DNA of 64,000 bases from Bog-473 sp963717455. Its GTDB lineage: Bacteria; Actinomycetota; Acidimicrobiia; Acidimicrobiales; RAAP-2. Where the stretch lies: assembly GCA_963717455.1 (NCBI GenBank), contig OY970336.1, forward strand, positions 5,270,001 to 5,334,000, given 5' to 3'. Below are positions 35,171-43,614 of this stretch, in pieces (within the stretch, counting starts at the first letter, position 1; every line of letters begins with the position of its first letter). The notes beneath the pieces were generated by a model. That model made no database searches. It saw only the letters and a list, made by a program, of their open reading frames with translations, and was not told the origin of the DNA. A program made the position numbers and the translations under genes.

Positions 35171-35359
35171 CTATGAGGCCACGGCCCGCACGGCCCGGGC
35201 GGCATGGTTGTCGCGGAGCCGCTCGGCCGTCTCGCGTTCCTGCAGCGGCATCCCGATCCCAATCGGCACCGCTGGCGTCGGATCGTTGCGGCACTGGGCG
35301 CGGTCGACGACCCACGTACGGTCAGGACGTTGCGTGACGCTGGGATGGTGGTTCTGCAT
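35171..35359 (-). CDS. Small hypothetical protein
   Basis: 62 aa starting MQNHHPSVTQRPDRTWVVDR and ending ERLRDNHAARAVRAVAS. ATG 35359 has a good GCAGGAG site about 7 nt upstream, which favours a real gene over an open frame by chance; an upstream ATG would add 22 residues without a ribosome site. No family is recognised. It sits 36 bp upstream of the DUF302 gene on the same strand and may be transcribed with it. Confidence 0.5.
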   Translation of the reverse strand: MQNHHPSVTQRPDRTWVVDRAQCRNDPTPAVPIGIGMPLQERETAERLRDNHAARAVRAVAS

Positions 35360-35502
35360 CTCCGACTCCTGCAAATTCCTCTCGGGATCGGCGCAACCAT
35401 AGTGAGGCGCGGCCCCGGGTGACAAAGCGATCGCCGGCGGACGCGCCGAACGATCGTTCGCCGCTGGAGCCGGCCGCCCGGGCCGGCGTTAGCCTCTTCC
35501 CG

Positions 35503-36321
35503 ATGCCGCCGCTCACCGCCGTCGAGGCCTACCTGGACCGCATCGGACTGGCCGGCCGGGCCGATCCCGGGCTGGCGGAGGTACACCGCGCCCACGCCAC
35601 CAGCATCGCCTTCGAGAACTTCGACTCGTTCTCCGGCACGCCGGTCTCGCTCGACCTCCCTGACCTCGAGGACAAGATCTTGGCCAAAGGGCGTGGCGGC
35701 TACTGCTTCGAGCACAACCTCCTCCTCGCCTCGGCGCTCGAGTCACTCGGCGGTCGGCAGGTCGACGCCATGCTGGCCCGGGTCCGCCTGGACCCGGAAG
35801 GCGCGCCCAGTCCCCTGAACCACCTCCTGCTGCGGGTGACGGACAGGGACGACAGCACGTGGCTCGCCGATGTCGGGTTCGGCGGCGGCGGCCTGCTCGA
35901 CCCGCTGCCGTTCGAGTCCGGGACCGAGACCGAGCAGTCGGGCTGGCGTTACCGCTTGGTCGACGACGGTCCCGAGCTCGTGCTCCAGGTGTTCCAGGAC
36001 GGAGGCTGGAGCGACATGTACGGCTTCATCCCCGAACCCGCGTCATACGTCGACATCGTCGTGAACAACTGGTACACGTCCACCCATCCCGAGTCGCAGT
36101 TCGTGACCGGCATCATGGCAGGGCTCCGCAGCCCGGAGCGCTGCTCGATGCTCTTCGTCAACGAGCAGGCCGTCCTCGTCGAGCGGCCCGCCGGCGGCGA
36201 GTCCGCCATCACCGAGGTCGCGCTTGAGGACGTGCCCGCGCTGCTCGCGGAACGTTTTGGCATCGACCGCGTGGTGCTCGGCAAGGACGGCCGGCTCGAG
36301 CTGGCGGAGCGCAGCGGGTAA
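35503..36321 (+). CDS. nat: Arylamine N-acetyltransferase
   Basis: 272 aa, cytosolic, transfers acetyl from acetyl-CoA to arylamines or arylhydrazines. The Cys-His-Asp triad is complete: Cys68 in KGRGGYCFEHNLLLA, His107 in PLNHLLLRV and Asp123 in WLADVGFGGGG. The N-terminus LTAVEAYLDRIGLAG and SIAFENFDSFSGTPVSLD are canonical. ATG 35503 is the family start; an in-frame ATG 84 bp earlier would add unrelated residues. The length equals typical NAT (about 275). No ribosome site is evident. Confidence 0.94.
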   Translation: MPPLTAVEAYLDRIGLAGRADPGLAEVHRAHATSIAFENFDSFSGTPVSLDLPDLEDKILAKGRGGYCFEHNLLLASALESLGGRQVDAMLARVRLDPEGAPSPLNHLLLRVTDRDDSTWLADVGFGGGGLLDPLPFESGTETEQSGWRYRLVDDGPELVLQVFQDGGWSDMYGFIPEPASYVDIVVNNWYTSTHPESQFVTGIMAGLRSPERCSMLFVNEQAVLVERPAGGESAITEVALEDVPALLAERFGIDRVVLGKDGRLELAERSG

Positions 36322-36375
36322 CCATCGGCACGGCGACGCCCTCCCCTTCGGTGGCGCCGCCGCCCGACAATCAGG

Positions 36376-36606
36376 TCAGGTCGAGAGCAGTGCGTCCGCG
36401 GGCCGGGCGATGATGTAGATCAGCGCGCCGAAGAACGGGAGGCACAGGATGAGGACCGTCCAGAGCGCCTTGGCCAGTCCGTGGTGGTCGCGACGCCGGA
36501 AGTTGTCGATGAAGCACCAGATGATGAAGAAGAGGAGCAGGAACACCCCCGCGAACATCAGGAACGTCCAGAACAGGCTCAGTAGCGGCCAGGTATAGGC
36601 GAACAT
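36376..36606 (-). CDS. Small PLDc_N membrane protein
   Basis: 76 aa with two helices. FLLLFFIIWCFIDNFRRRDH leads to GLAKALWTVLILCLPFFGAL and YIIARPAD. This is the PLDc_N unit seen in the two SHOCT proteins of this window, here without the SHOCT tail. The ATG has AGAGGGAG. Role unknown. It follows the GAP-family gene by 117 bp on the same strand. Confidence 0.8.
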   Translation of the reverse strand: MFAYTWPLLSLFWTFLMFAGVFLLLFFIIWCFIDNFRRRDHHGLAKALWTVLILCLPFFGALIYIIARPADALLST

Positions 36607-36723
36607 CGGAATCTCCCTCTGTCGTGATCGATGTGCCCCCAGCGTTGCGCCCGCGACAGGCCCCGAGTAGAGCCGAAGGTCCCGAGAAACCCACCCCTGG
36701 ACGTTGACCGAGCGTCGTCGTGC

Positions 36724-37380
36724 CTAGCCGGCGCTGACCAGGCCGTAGATGCTCTTGGCCACGAGATACAACCCGAGCCCCAGCGACAGGAACACGATCG
36801 CCTGGTCGGTGTGCGTGTTGATCCACTGGAGCATCGCGTCGAGCTTGGTCTTGACCTTCTCGGGGCGCAACGCGGCATAGGTCTCCAAGACGAGGTAGCT
36901 CGCTGTGCACCAGAGGCAGAAGGCGAAGACGCCGAAGTACTCCAGGCCGGACGAGAGCTTGGCCTGGGTGATCGTGGCGACGCCCGCCGCCACGAGGACC
37001 CACGGCTGGAGCAGGAAGCCGAGTCCGGCGGCGGCCACCGGGTTGATGCGGTCGATGCTGGCCATCCACCTGGGCTGCTTCTTCGGCTCAGTCGAAGCCG
37101 GCCGGCGCCGGCGGCGGTAGCCGATGTAGACGAGCGCCACGCCTATGGCCAACTTCACGGCGAGGCTGGCCGTCGAGGGCGCGCTCTGGGGGATGAGCGG
37201 TTTGCCACCGGTGACCAGCACCGTGAGGGCGACGATCCCGACGAGGGTGAGGAGCCACCCGAGCGTGAACCCCAGGCCCTTCATGACCCCCCTCTCGGCC
37301 GCCAGCAGCAGGATCATCGCCGAGAGTGGGATCGGCTCCAGGGTGACCACGAGCCCGATCAGGAACAGGTCAAGAATCAT
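36724..37380 (-). CDS. GAP-family membrane protein (Sap, sulfolipid-addressing-like)
   Basis: 218 aa with six membrane helices in the LysE-like arrangement: MILDLFLIGLVVTLEPIPLS, then GVMKGLGFTLGWLLTLVGIV, then a cytosolic loop rich in Arg/Lys (YIGYRRRRRP), then three more helices. The early LEPIPLSA motif is typical of the GPL-addressing/Sap family, which in mycobacteria helps export peptidoglycolipids. The substrate here is unknown. Its ATG overlaps (ATGA) the stop of an open frame that covers the 138-bp spacer before the SDR gene and shows no family character. Confidence 0.82.
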   Translation of the reverse strand: MILDLFLIGLVVTLEPIPLSAMILLLAAERGVMKGLGFTLGWLLTLVGIVALTVLVTGGKPLIPQSAPSTASLAVKLAIGVALVYIGYRRRRRPASTEPKKQPRWMASIDRINPVAAAGLGFLLQPWVLVAAGVATITQAKLSSGLEYFGVFAFCLWCTASYLVLETYAALRPEKVKTKLDAMLQWINTHTDQAIVFLSLGLGLYLVAKSIYGLVSAG

Positions 37381-37518
37381 TGGGGCCTCCCCTGGTTCGC
37401 CGAGTAGCGCTGAAGGTACTCGCGGAAGTGATCGGTGGCTTCCCGACCACCAGCCGCTCGTCCGTCCAGGTGAGAGCGCGCCAGGAGCCGCGCCCGGTCC
37501 GCCCGTCGCTGGCCATGA

Positions 37519-38355
37519 TCACTTCTGTGACCCGGGCTTGGCTCCGGGCCTCCGCTCCGGACGAGGTGGGAGCACCCTCCAGTCCTCTCCCCTTCCGGGC
37601 ACGATCGGCAAGGGCGGGTCACGCACGAGGACGTGTGCCTCGCCGGTTCTGATCGCGAATTCGATCGCTCGCGCCACCAATTCGGGCGGGTCCTTCCTGA
37701 CGGACCACGGTCCGGACACGATGGCGCCGGCGCGCAGACTCTCGTGGAACTCAGTTTCGGTGACTGCCGGGTACACGACCGACACGGTGACCCCCTTGTC
37801 GGCCAACTCGAGGCGTCCTACGTCCGAGAGCATGTTCAGCGCTGACTTGGTGGCGGCGTAGCCGCCCAGGCCAGGGAAGACGTGCAGGGTCGTCGCCGAG
37901 CTCACGTTGATGATCACTCCGCCACCTCCGGCCGCCATCACCGGCAGCACGCACTGGGTAGCGACGAGTGGCGCCACCACGTTCAGCTCGAAGACGGCGC
38001 GCAGGTCCACAGGGTCGAGCTCGAGTATCGGGACATGAAGGCCCTGGCCCGCGTTGTTCACCAGCACGTCGACGGCGCCGAACGCCGCACACGCCTCAGA
38101 GACCAGGTGGCGGAGGTCGCCGGGGTCGGTGACGTCGGTGGTGACGGCGCACGCACCGGGCAACTCTTCGGCAAGCGCCTCTATGCGGTCGGTGCGCCGG
38201 GCAGCCAGCGTGACCTTGGCACCCAATTGGTGCAGGTGCCGTGCCGTGGCGGCGCCGATCCCCGACGACGCGCCGGTGACGATGCAGCTCCTGCCGCGGA
38301 TCTCCACGCGTTGCGCCGTGGCCGCTAGCGGAGGTCGCCCGATGGTGCGAAGCAC
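37519..38355 (-). CDS. Short-chain dehydrogenase/reductase
   Basis: 278-aa classical SDR with an N-terminal extension of about 18 residues. The cofactor loop is SCIVTGASSGIGAATARHL, an Arg-Arg (AARRTDRIE) favours NADPH, NNAGQGLHVPILELDP follows, and the active site is VSSATTLHVFPGLGGYAATK with Ser, Tyr and Lys. The C-terminal VLPPRPERRPGAKPGSQK is basic. GTG 38355 is the start as read. The 254-bp spacer to the ABC exporter holds no recognised gene. Confidence 0.85.
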   Translation of the reverse strand: MLRTIGRPPLAATAQRVEIRGRSCIVTGASSGIGAATARHLHQLGAKVTLAARRTDRIEALAEELPGACAVTTDVTDPGDLRHLVSEACAAFGAVDVLVNNAGQGLHVPILELDPVDLRAVFELNVVAPLVATQCVLPVMAAGGGGVIINVSSATTLHVFPGLGGYAATKSALNMLSDVGRLELADKGVTVSVVYPAVTETEFHESLRAGAIVSGPWSVRKDPPELVARAIEFAIRTGEAHVLVRDPPLPIVPGRGEDWRVLPPRPERRPGAKPGSQK

Positions 38356-38609
38356 CCTGGGCTGAGGTCCTCGTGGCGTACGGAGCGACCGGTTGCGAAA
38401 GTGGACGAGCGGCCGCCGGGGGATCGTTTCCCCACTTCCTCAACGAAACGACACGTCCCGATGAGGGCTCGTGCCGGATCTGTTGGAGGCGAACTGCAGT
38501 GCCGACAACCGTCGTCCATGGATCGATCATGCCGGGGGCGGCCGTCAGCCACTAGGGCCAATGGTCCCGGCAGTGGTCGCTTCTGCTTGCAGCCGGTTGT
38601 CCCTGGCCC

Positions 38610-39479
38610 CTATTCGGTCCGGGAGAGGCCACGCACCGCCAACCCGAAGAAGACAACAGCGAAGATCACCACAATCAGCAATTCGAACCACATGGGCAGT
38701 GGCCAGCCAAACCAAGTGACGCTTGTCGAGAACCGCGCCCGGGCGATGGCCGACATGTGCTGCGCGTTGAAGATGACCTGACGGAACGGGGCGATGGCGT
38801 AGGTCAACGGGTTGAGCCGGGTGATGAAGGCGAGCCAGTTGGGCAGGCCGTTGAGGGGAAAGAGCGCACCCGACAAGAAGAGCATCGGCATCAGCAACAT
38901 CTGCATCACCACCTGGAACGACTCCATCCTGGAGATCCGGCTGGCTACGAACACTCCGAACGTCGTCATTGCGACGGCCATGAGCAGCTCGAGGCAGATC
39001 ATCTGCACCACCAGCAACGGAGTGAGGTGGATGCCGACGAGCGGCGCCAGCACCAGCATGATCGTCCCCTGTACGGCCGCCACGGTGGCACCACCGAACG
39101 TCTTGCCCAGCACCAGCGTCGAGCGGTCCACCGGGGCGATGAGCATCTCGCGTAAGAAACCGAACTCGCGGTCCCACACGATGGACAGCGCGGAAAACAT
39201 GGCGGTCATGACCACGCTCATGGCAACCACGCCGGGATACACGAACTGGTGGAAGTTGAATCCGCCTATGGTGCCGACGAGGCCGCTCATTCCGTAACCG
39301 AGGACGAAGAGGAACAGCACTGGTTGAATCAGCCCGCTGAGGATCCTCGTCCGGGTCCGCACGTAGCGGATGAGCTCGCGCTCCCAGACCATCGCGACGA
39401 CCCGTAGTTCACCGGCGGCACCGGTGTGCAACTCCATCGGAGGTACCGGGACCGTCCTCGGCGCGGCAATCGCGGTCAT
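38610..39479 (-). CDS. ABC-2 type exporter permease (DrrB-like)
   Basis: 289 aa, six helices. The family start is at ATG 39479 (MTAIAAPRTVPVPPM). Typical features are WERELIRYVRTRTRILSGLI, IVWDREFGFLREMLIAPVDR and the C-terminal NPLTYAIAPFRQVIFNAQHM. It forms a two-gene operon with the ATPase encoded 16 bp upstream. DrrAB-type pumps export hydrophobic drugs or lipids; the substrate here is not indicated by neighbours. Confidence 0.9.
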   Translation of the reverse strand: MTAIAAPRTVPVPPMELHTGAAGELRVVAMVWERELIRYVRTRTRILSGLIQPVLFLFVLGYGMSGLVGTIGGFNFHQFVYPGVVAMSVVMTAMFSALSIVWDREFGFLREMLIAPVDRSTLVLGKTFGGATVAAVQGTIMLVLAPLVGIHLTPLLVVQMICLELLMAVAMTTFGVFVASRISRMESFQVVMQMLLMPMLFLSGALFPLNGLPNWLAFITRLNPLTYAIAPFRQVIFNAQHMSAIARARFSTSVTWFGWPLPMWFELLIVVIFAVVFFGLAVRGLSRTE

Positions 39480-39495
39480 CCCGGTGCCGCCGCGC

Positions 39496-40530
39496 TCATC
39501 GTCGGCGGACGCCGTGCGCCCGGGCGAACATCGGGACCGAACGGTCGCCATGCTGCTCACGAATCTGGCGGCCCGTGTAGTGCAAGAACACATCGTCGAG
39601 GGTGGGGCGGTGGGCCCGCACCGTGCGCACCGGTACACCGATTGCGGCCACAACCGGGCCGACGGCGGCCTCCTCGTCCTCGACGTAGACAGTCAACCCG
39701 CTCTCGGTGCGCTCGACCTGGTAACCGGCAGCGCGCAATGCGGAGAGCGCGAGGGTGTCGTCGGCCGTCTCCAGCGCGATGGTGTCGCTGCCTACCGCCG
39801 CCTTGAGCGCGTCGGGCGTTTCGAGGGCGATGATCTCGCCGTAGTCGATGATGGCGATGCGCTCGGCATTCTCCGCCTCGTCCATGTAGTGGGTGGTGAG
39901 GAAGATGGTGATCCCCTCCTCTTGGCGCAGGCGGTGAATGTCCTCCCAGATGAGGGCCCGGGTCTGGGGGTCGAGGCCGACGGTGGGCTCATCGAGGAAG
40001 AGGACGCGCGGCGTGTGCAGCATCCCGCGGGCAATCTCGAGGCGGCGCGCCATGCCGCCGGAGTAGGTGGAGACCAGGTCCTTGCGCCGATCCGAGAGGG
40101 CGACCAGCTCGAAGACCCGGGCGATGCGGGCTTCGAGCTGGTCGGACGGCACCCCGTAGAGGACCGCATGGAAGCGTAGGTTCTCTTCGGCAGTGAGCTG
40201 GTCGTCGAGGGTCTGCTCCTGGAAGACGAGGCCGATATGACGGCGCACTTGCTTGGCGTCCTCGACGACGTCAAAACCGGCTACCCGGGCCGACCCGGCG
40301 GTGGGCCGGGCCAGGGTACAGAGCATCTTGATAGTGGTCGACTTTCCTGCGCCGTTCGGCCCAAGGAAGGCGAAGATCTCGCCCTGGGTGACGTCGAAAC
40401 TCACGTGGTTCACTGCGGTGAGGGCGCCGTAAGACTTGGTCAGCCCTCGAACCTCGACCGCAGGCGGGGCGGATGCACCTGCGGAGGCGCGATCGTCGGG
40501 GGAGTAGGTGCCGGGAGCGAGCACGCTCAC
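39496..40530 (-). CDS. ABC exporter ATPase (DrrA-like)
   Basis: 344 aa from GTG 40530 behind AAGGTGG. Walker A is FLGPNGAGKSTTIKML, Q-loop LVFQEQTLDDQLTAEENL, signature STYSGGMARRLEIARGML, Walker B VLFLDEPTVGLDPQ, and the H-loop FLTTHYMDEAE. The C-terminal regulatory domain (TIALETADDTLALSALRAAG, HRPTLDDVFLHYTGRQIRE) is the DrrA type. Drives the permease encoded next. The 24-residue N-terminal Ala/Pro segment is slightly longer than usual. Confidence 0.93.
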   Translation of the reverse strand: MSVLAPGTYSPDDRASAGASAPPAVEVRGLTKSYGALTAVNHVSFDVTQGEIFAFLGPNGAGKSTTIKMLCTLARPTAGSARVAGFDVVEDAKQVRRHIGLVFQEQTLDDQLTAEENLRFHAVLYGVPSDQLEARIARVFELVALSDRRKDLVSTYSGGMARRLEIARGMLHTPRVLFLDEPTVGLDPQTRALIWEDIHRLRQEEGITIFLTTHYMDEAENAERIAIIDYGEIIALETPDALKAAVGSDTIALETADDTLALSALRAAGYQVERTESGLTVYVEDEEAAVGPVVAAIGVPVRTVRAHRPTLDDVFLHYTGRQIREQHGDRSVPMFARAHGVRRR

Positions 40531-40677
40531 GTGTCGCCACCACCTTGGCACTGATCCTCGAACCCGAGCACGCTTCCCGGGCAACCATCGTCCATGACCT
40601 CGATCTTGAGGCCGGGTGACCAGCGGCAACAGGGCCAATGGTCCCCGCCGCACCTTCTGGTGGCGCGACCGGTGCGA

Positions 40678-42168
40678 CTACCCCCGACCCAACCGGGCCC
40701 GCACCTGGCTGCCGAGGTCCAGCGCGACCACCGCCGTGGGCGGCATCTGCTCGGGCAGGGTCACCGTGAGCTCGCCGTTGTCGGCAGAGAACTCCAACAG
40801 TTCGTCGGCCCCGACGAGTCGTACCCGCCGCACGCGCGACCCGTCGACGGCCGGCATCGTGATCGTCCTCGATTCGGTCATCCCCATCACGAGCACGTAG
40901 ACACCCTCGCCGCTCTTGGTGAATCGCAGCGGCGTCCCTCCCGTCGTGACCGACTCGGTGATCACCCAGGGACGGCTCCCGTAGACGGCCTCACCGTTCG
41001 CGGCGAGCCAGGTCCCGAGCCCCCGCAGCGGGGCCTGCTGCTCCTCGGGGATCGTCCCGTCCGGCCGGGGGCCGACCCCGATCAGCAGGTTGCCGTTCTT
41101 CGACACAACGTCGCAGAACATCTGGACCAGCTCGGTGTCGGTGATGATGTCCTCGGGTGCCTCGTGGCGGTTTGCTCCGAACGAGTGCCCGACGCCACGG
41201 GCCAGTTCCCACTTGCGCTCCGAGACCGTGTGCAAGACGTCGTACTCGGGCGTTCGGAAGTCGCAGTGCTTGGGGCTCGAGAAGGTCAGTCGCTTGCGGC
41301 GCTCGGGGATGAACCGCCACAGCCACTGCATGAGCGCACCGGCGCCGCGTACCAGCCCGTCGGTGAAGGCGTTACGGGGCAGGTTCGGCTCGACCCAGCG
41401 GTCGTTGATGACCCCTTCTTCGACGGCGTTGTAGTAGTACGCGAAGAGCTCGGCGAGGTTGCCGCCGCTCGGCCACGAGATGTCGTTCCACAGGACCGAG
41501 GGCTGGTAGCGGTCGATCAGCTCGCGCCAGTGCGCCGTCACGTACTCCACGTAGCGCCGCCCGTGGGGGACCGCAAGCACCGCATCGGCGGGCTTGGAGA
41601 GCACCGCATCGTTGTAGGGCCAGTCGTAGCCACCCGAGTAGTAGAGCCCCATGCGCATCCGTCTGGCGCGCACGGCCTCGCTCAGGTCACCCACGAGGTC
41701 GCGCTCGGCGTGGTAGGTGCCCTTCGCCGGGTGCGGTACGGCCGAGGGCCACAGTGCGAAACCGTCGTGGTGCTTGGTGGTGAGCACCACGTAGCGTGCC
41801 CCGGCCGCCTGGCACACCTCCGCGATGCCGTCGAGGTTGGCCGTGGCGGAGGCGTCGTTGAACGTCTTGACGAATCTGTCGTAGGGGTAGTCGTCGCCAT
41901 AGACCTCGGCGTGGTGCAGCTGCGTGGGGCTGCCCTTGATCTGCATCGAGTTGAGGTACCACTCGGCGTAGGGGTTCTCCCGCAACATCCGCTTGGGGCC
42001 GCGCTTGACGAGCAGCTCCTGGATGTCGGGCACGCGCGGGGCCCAGCCCGGGACCGAGTAGAGCCCCCAGTGGAGGAAGATCCCCAACTTGGCGTCGTCG
42101 TACCAGACCGGCACCTGGTGGGTGCCGACGGATTCCCATGTCCCCTCAAACATGGTGGTTGCCTTCAT
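40678..42168 (-). CDS. GH29 alpha-L-fucosidase, cytosolic
   Basis: 496 aa. It opens MKATTMFEGTWESVGTHQVP then KLGIFLHWGLYSVPGWAPRV, the GH29 beta-strand 1 block. YVVLTTKHHDGFALWPSAV and MGLYYSGGYDWPYND follow, then PSVLWNDISWPSGGNL with the probable nucleophile Asp in LWND. GNLLIGVGPRPDGTIPEEQQ closes the barrel, followed by a beta-sandwich. No signal peptide is present. ATG 42168 has AAGGA. It is divergent from a complete sugar ABC importer, so imported fucosylated oligosaccharides or glycosides are the likely substrate. The acid/base residue is not assignable with certainty in this family. Confidence 0.92.
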   Translation of the reverse strand: MKATTMFEGTWESVGTHQVPVWYDDAKLGIFLHWGLYSVPGWAPRVPDIQELLVKRGPKRMLRENPYAEWYLNSMQIKGSPTQLHHAEVYGDDYPYDRFVKTFNDASATANLDGIAEVCQAAGARYVVLTTKHHDGFALWPSAVPHPAKGTYHAERDLVGDLSEAVRARRMRMGLYYSGGYDWPYNDAVLSKPADAVLAVPHGRRYVEYVTAHWRELIDRYQPSVLWNDISWPSGGNLAELFAYYYNAVEEGVINDRWVEPNLPRNAFTDGLVRGAGALMQWLWRFIPERRKRLTFSSPKHCDFRTPEYDVLHTVSERKWELARGVGHSFGANRHEAPEDIITDTELVQMFCDVVSKNGNLLIGVGPRPDGTIPEEQQAPLRGLGTWLAANGEAVYGSRPWVITESVTTGGTPLRFTKSGEGVYVLVMGMTESRTITMPAVDGSRVRRVRLVGADELLEFSADNGELTVTLPEQMPPTAVVALDLGSQVRARLGRG

Positions 42169-42525
42169 GCATGTCCTTGCCCCGCCTACGCGCCGTCTGG
42201 CGTGCAATGTAAGCACGCGGTGCGGCGCTGCCGACAATGCGACGCCCGACCCGTGGAGACGGCGCCCCGTGTCCGCCTATCGGCGCGCCCCGGGGTGGGT
42301 TGAGGTGCTCTCGGTTGATGCCACCGGTTGGCGACTGTCGCCTTCGCGGGTGATCGGGGTGGCGCCCCGCGTCAGGCCACCGCCCCGGGCCCCGACTCGA
42401 CATACCGGCGGCAGAGATCACCTGGGGGCCCGAGGACCCTGCGCTCGGGCTTCGCCGTGCCTGACTGGCGCTCGATAGGGCCTTCGGCCCTACAGCGTTC
42501 AGGCGGCGACCGCCATTGTGGCCTG
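42169..42525. other. 357-bp divergent control region with a hairpin (fucosidase / sugar ABC importer)
   Basis: No gene is supported in this spacer. A perfect inverted repeat TAGGGCC-TTC-GGCCCTA lies at 42476-42492, 33 bp before the importer ATG; it lacks a T-run, so an operator or leader hairpin is more likely than a terminator. The rest is GC-rich without clear promoter hexamers. Confidence 0.5.
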
Positions 42526-43614
42526 ATGGGCCAGGTCGCGCTCAAGGAGGTCACGAAGCGATTCGGCGACGTGGAGGCGGTGCACGACGTCACGCTCGAG
42601 GTCGAGGACCGCGAATTCCTCGTCCTGCTGGGTCCATCGGGCTGCGGCAAGTCGACGGTCCTGCGCCTGATCGCCGGCTTGGAGAACCCGACCGAGGGGA
42701 CCATCGAGATCGGCGATCGAGTCGTCAACGATGTCGAGCCCAAGGAACGCGACGTGGCGATGGTCTTCCAGAGCTACGCGCTGTACCCGCAGATGACGGC
42801 CAGGCGCAACATCGAGTTCCCGCTGAAGAACCAGGGCATGCCGAAGGACGAGCGCGCCCAGAAGGTCCGGGAGGTGGCCGACGCGCTCGAGTTGACCGAG
42901 GTGCTGGATCGGCGGCCGGCACAGATGTCAGGCGGCCAGCGCCAGCGGGTCGCCCTGGCGCGGGCGATCGTCCGGCGGCCCGAGGCGTTCCTGATGGACG
43001 AGCCGCTGTCCAACCTCGACGCCAAGCTGCGCACCCAGACGCGCACCGAGCTGATCGAGCTCCAGCGACGGCTGGCGACGACGGTCGTCTACGTGACCCA
43101 CGACCAGGTCGAGGGGATGACGATGGGCCACCGGGTGGCGGTGATGGACAAGGGCGTGATCCAACAGGTGGCACGGCCCACCGAGATCTACGACCATCCG
43201 GCCAACCTGTTCGTGGCCGGCTTCATCGGCAACCCGCCCATGAACACCGTCACCGGGTCGCCCGTCAGCCGGGACGGCGATCTCGTCATCGAGACACCCA
43301 GCGGCGACATCCCGCTCACACCCGGTCAGCGCGACGCCGTTCGCCGGAGCGATGCCAGCCACGTCGTGGCCGGTCTGCGGCCCGAGCACGTGATCCTCGA
43401 CCCGGACGGTCAGCTCCGGGCGACGGTGGCGGTGATCGAGGCGCTCGGTTATGAGAACCATGTCGTCTGCCGCCTCGAGGACGGCCAGCAGGTGATCGTC
43501 CGGGTCGCTGCCGAAAAGGTGGTGCCCCGCGAGGGCGACGGCGTGCACCTCAGCGCCGACCCCGACCGTCTCCACCTGTTCGATGCCGCCACGGGACTCG
43601 GGATCAGCCAATGA
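42526..43614 (+). CDS. Carbohydrate ABC importer ATP-binding protein (UgpC/MsmK-type)
   Basis: 362 aa. Walker A LLGPSGCGKSTVLRLIAGLE, Q-loop VFQSYALYPQMTARRNIEFP, signature MSGGQRQRVALARAIVRRPE, Walker B FLMDEPLSNLDAKLR, and H-loop YVTHDQVEGMTMGHR. After residue 235 comes the TOBE/OB regulatory domain (GLRPEHVILDPDG), as in MalK-type proteins that can serve several sugar importers. Stop and start overlap with the next gene (ATGA), so this is one operon of four genes. Confidence 0.94.
   Translation: MGQVALKEVTKRFGDVEAVHDVTLEVEDREFLVLLGPSGCGKSTVLRLIAGLENPTEGTIEIGDRVVNDVEPKERDVAMVFQSYALYPQMTARRNIEFPLKNQGMPKDERAQKVREVADALELTEVLDRRPAQMSGGQRQRVALARAIVRRPEAFLMDEPLSNLDAKLRTQTRTELIELQRRLATTVVYVTHDQVEGMTMGHRVAVMDKGVIQQVARPTEIYDHPANLFVAGFIGNPPMNTVTGSPVSRDGDLVIETPSGDIPLTPGQRDAVRRSDASHVVAGLRPEHVILDPDGQLRATVAVIEALGYENHVVCRLEDGQQVIVRVAAEKVVPREGDGVHLSADPDRLHLFDAATGLGISQ

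Noticed and set aside
37381..37518. Minus-strand open frame ending DHFREYLQRYSANQGRPQ that overlaps the GAP-family ATG
   Set aside because: ATGA overlap is suggestive of coupling, but the frame begins inside the SDR gene out of frame, has no ribosome site and no recognisable family.
40594..42303. Long plus-strand open frame of 569 codons
   Set aside because: It is antisense to the intact GH29 fucosidase and has no family signature.
42476..42492. Rho-independent terminator
   Set aside because: The hairpin has no following T-run and lies just before a start codon; listed only as an inverted repeat.
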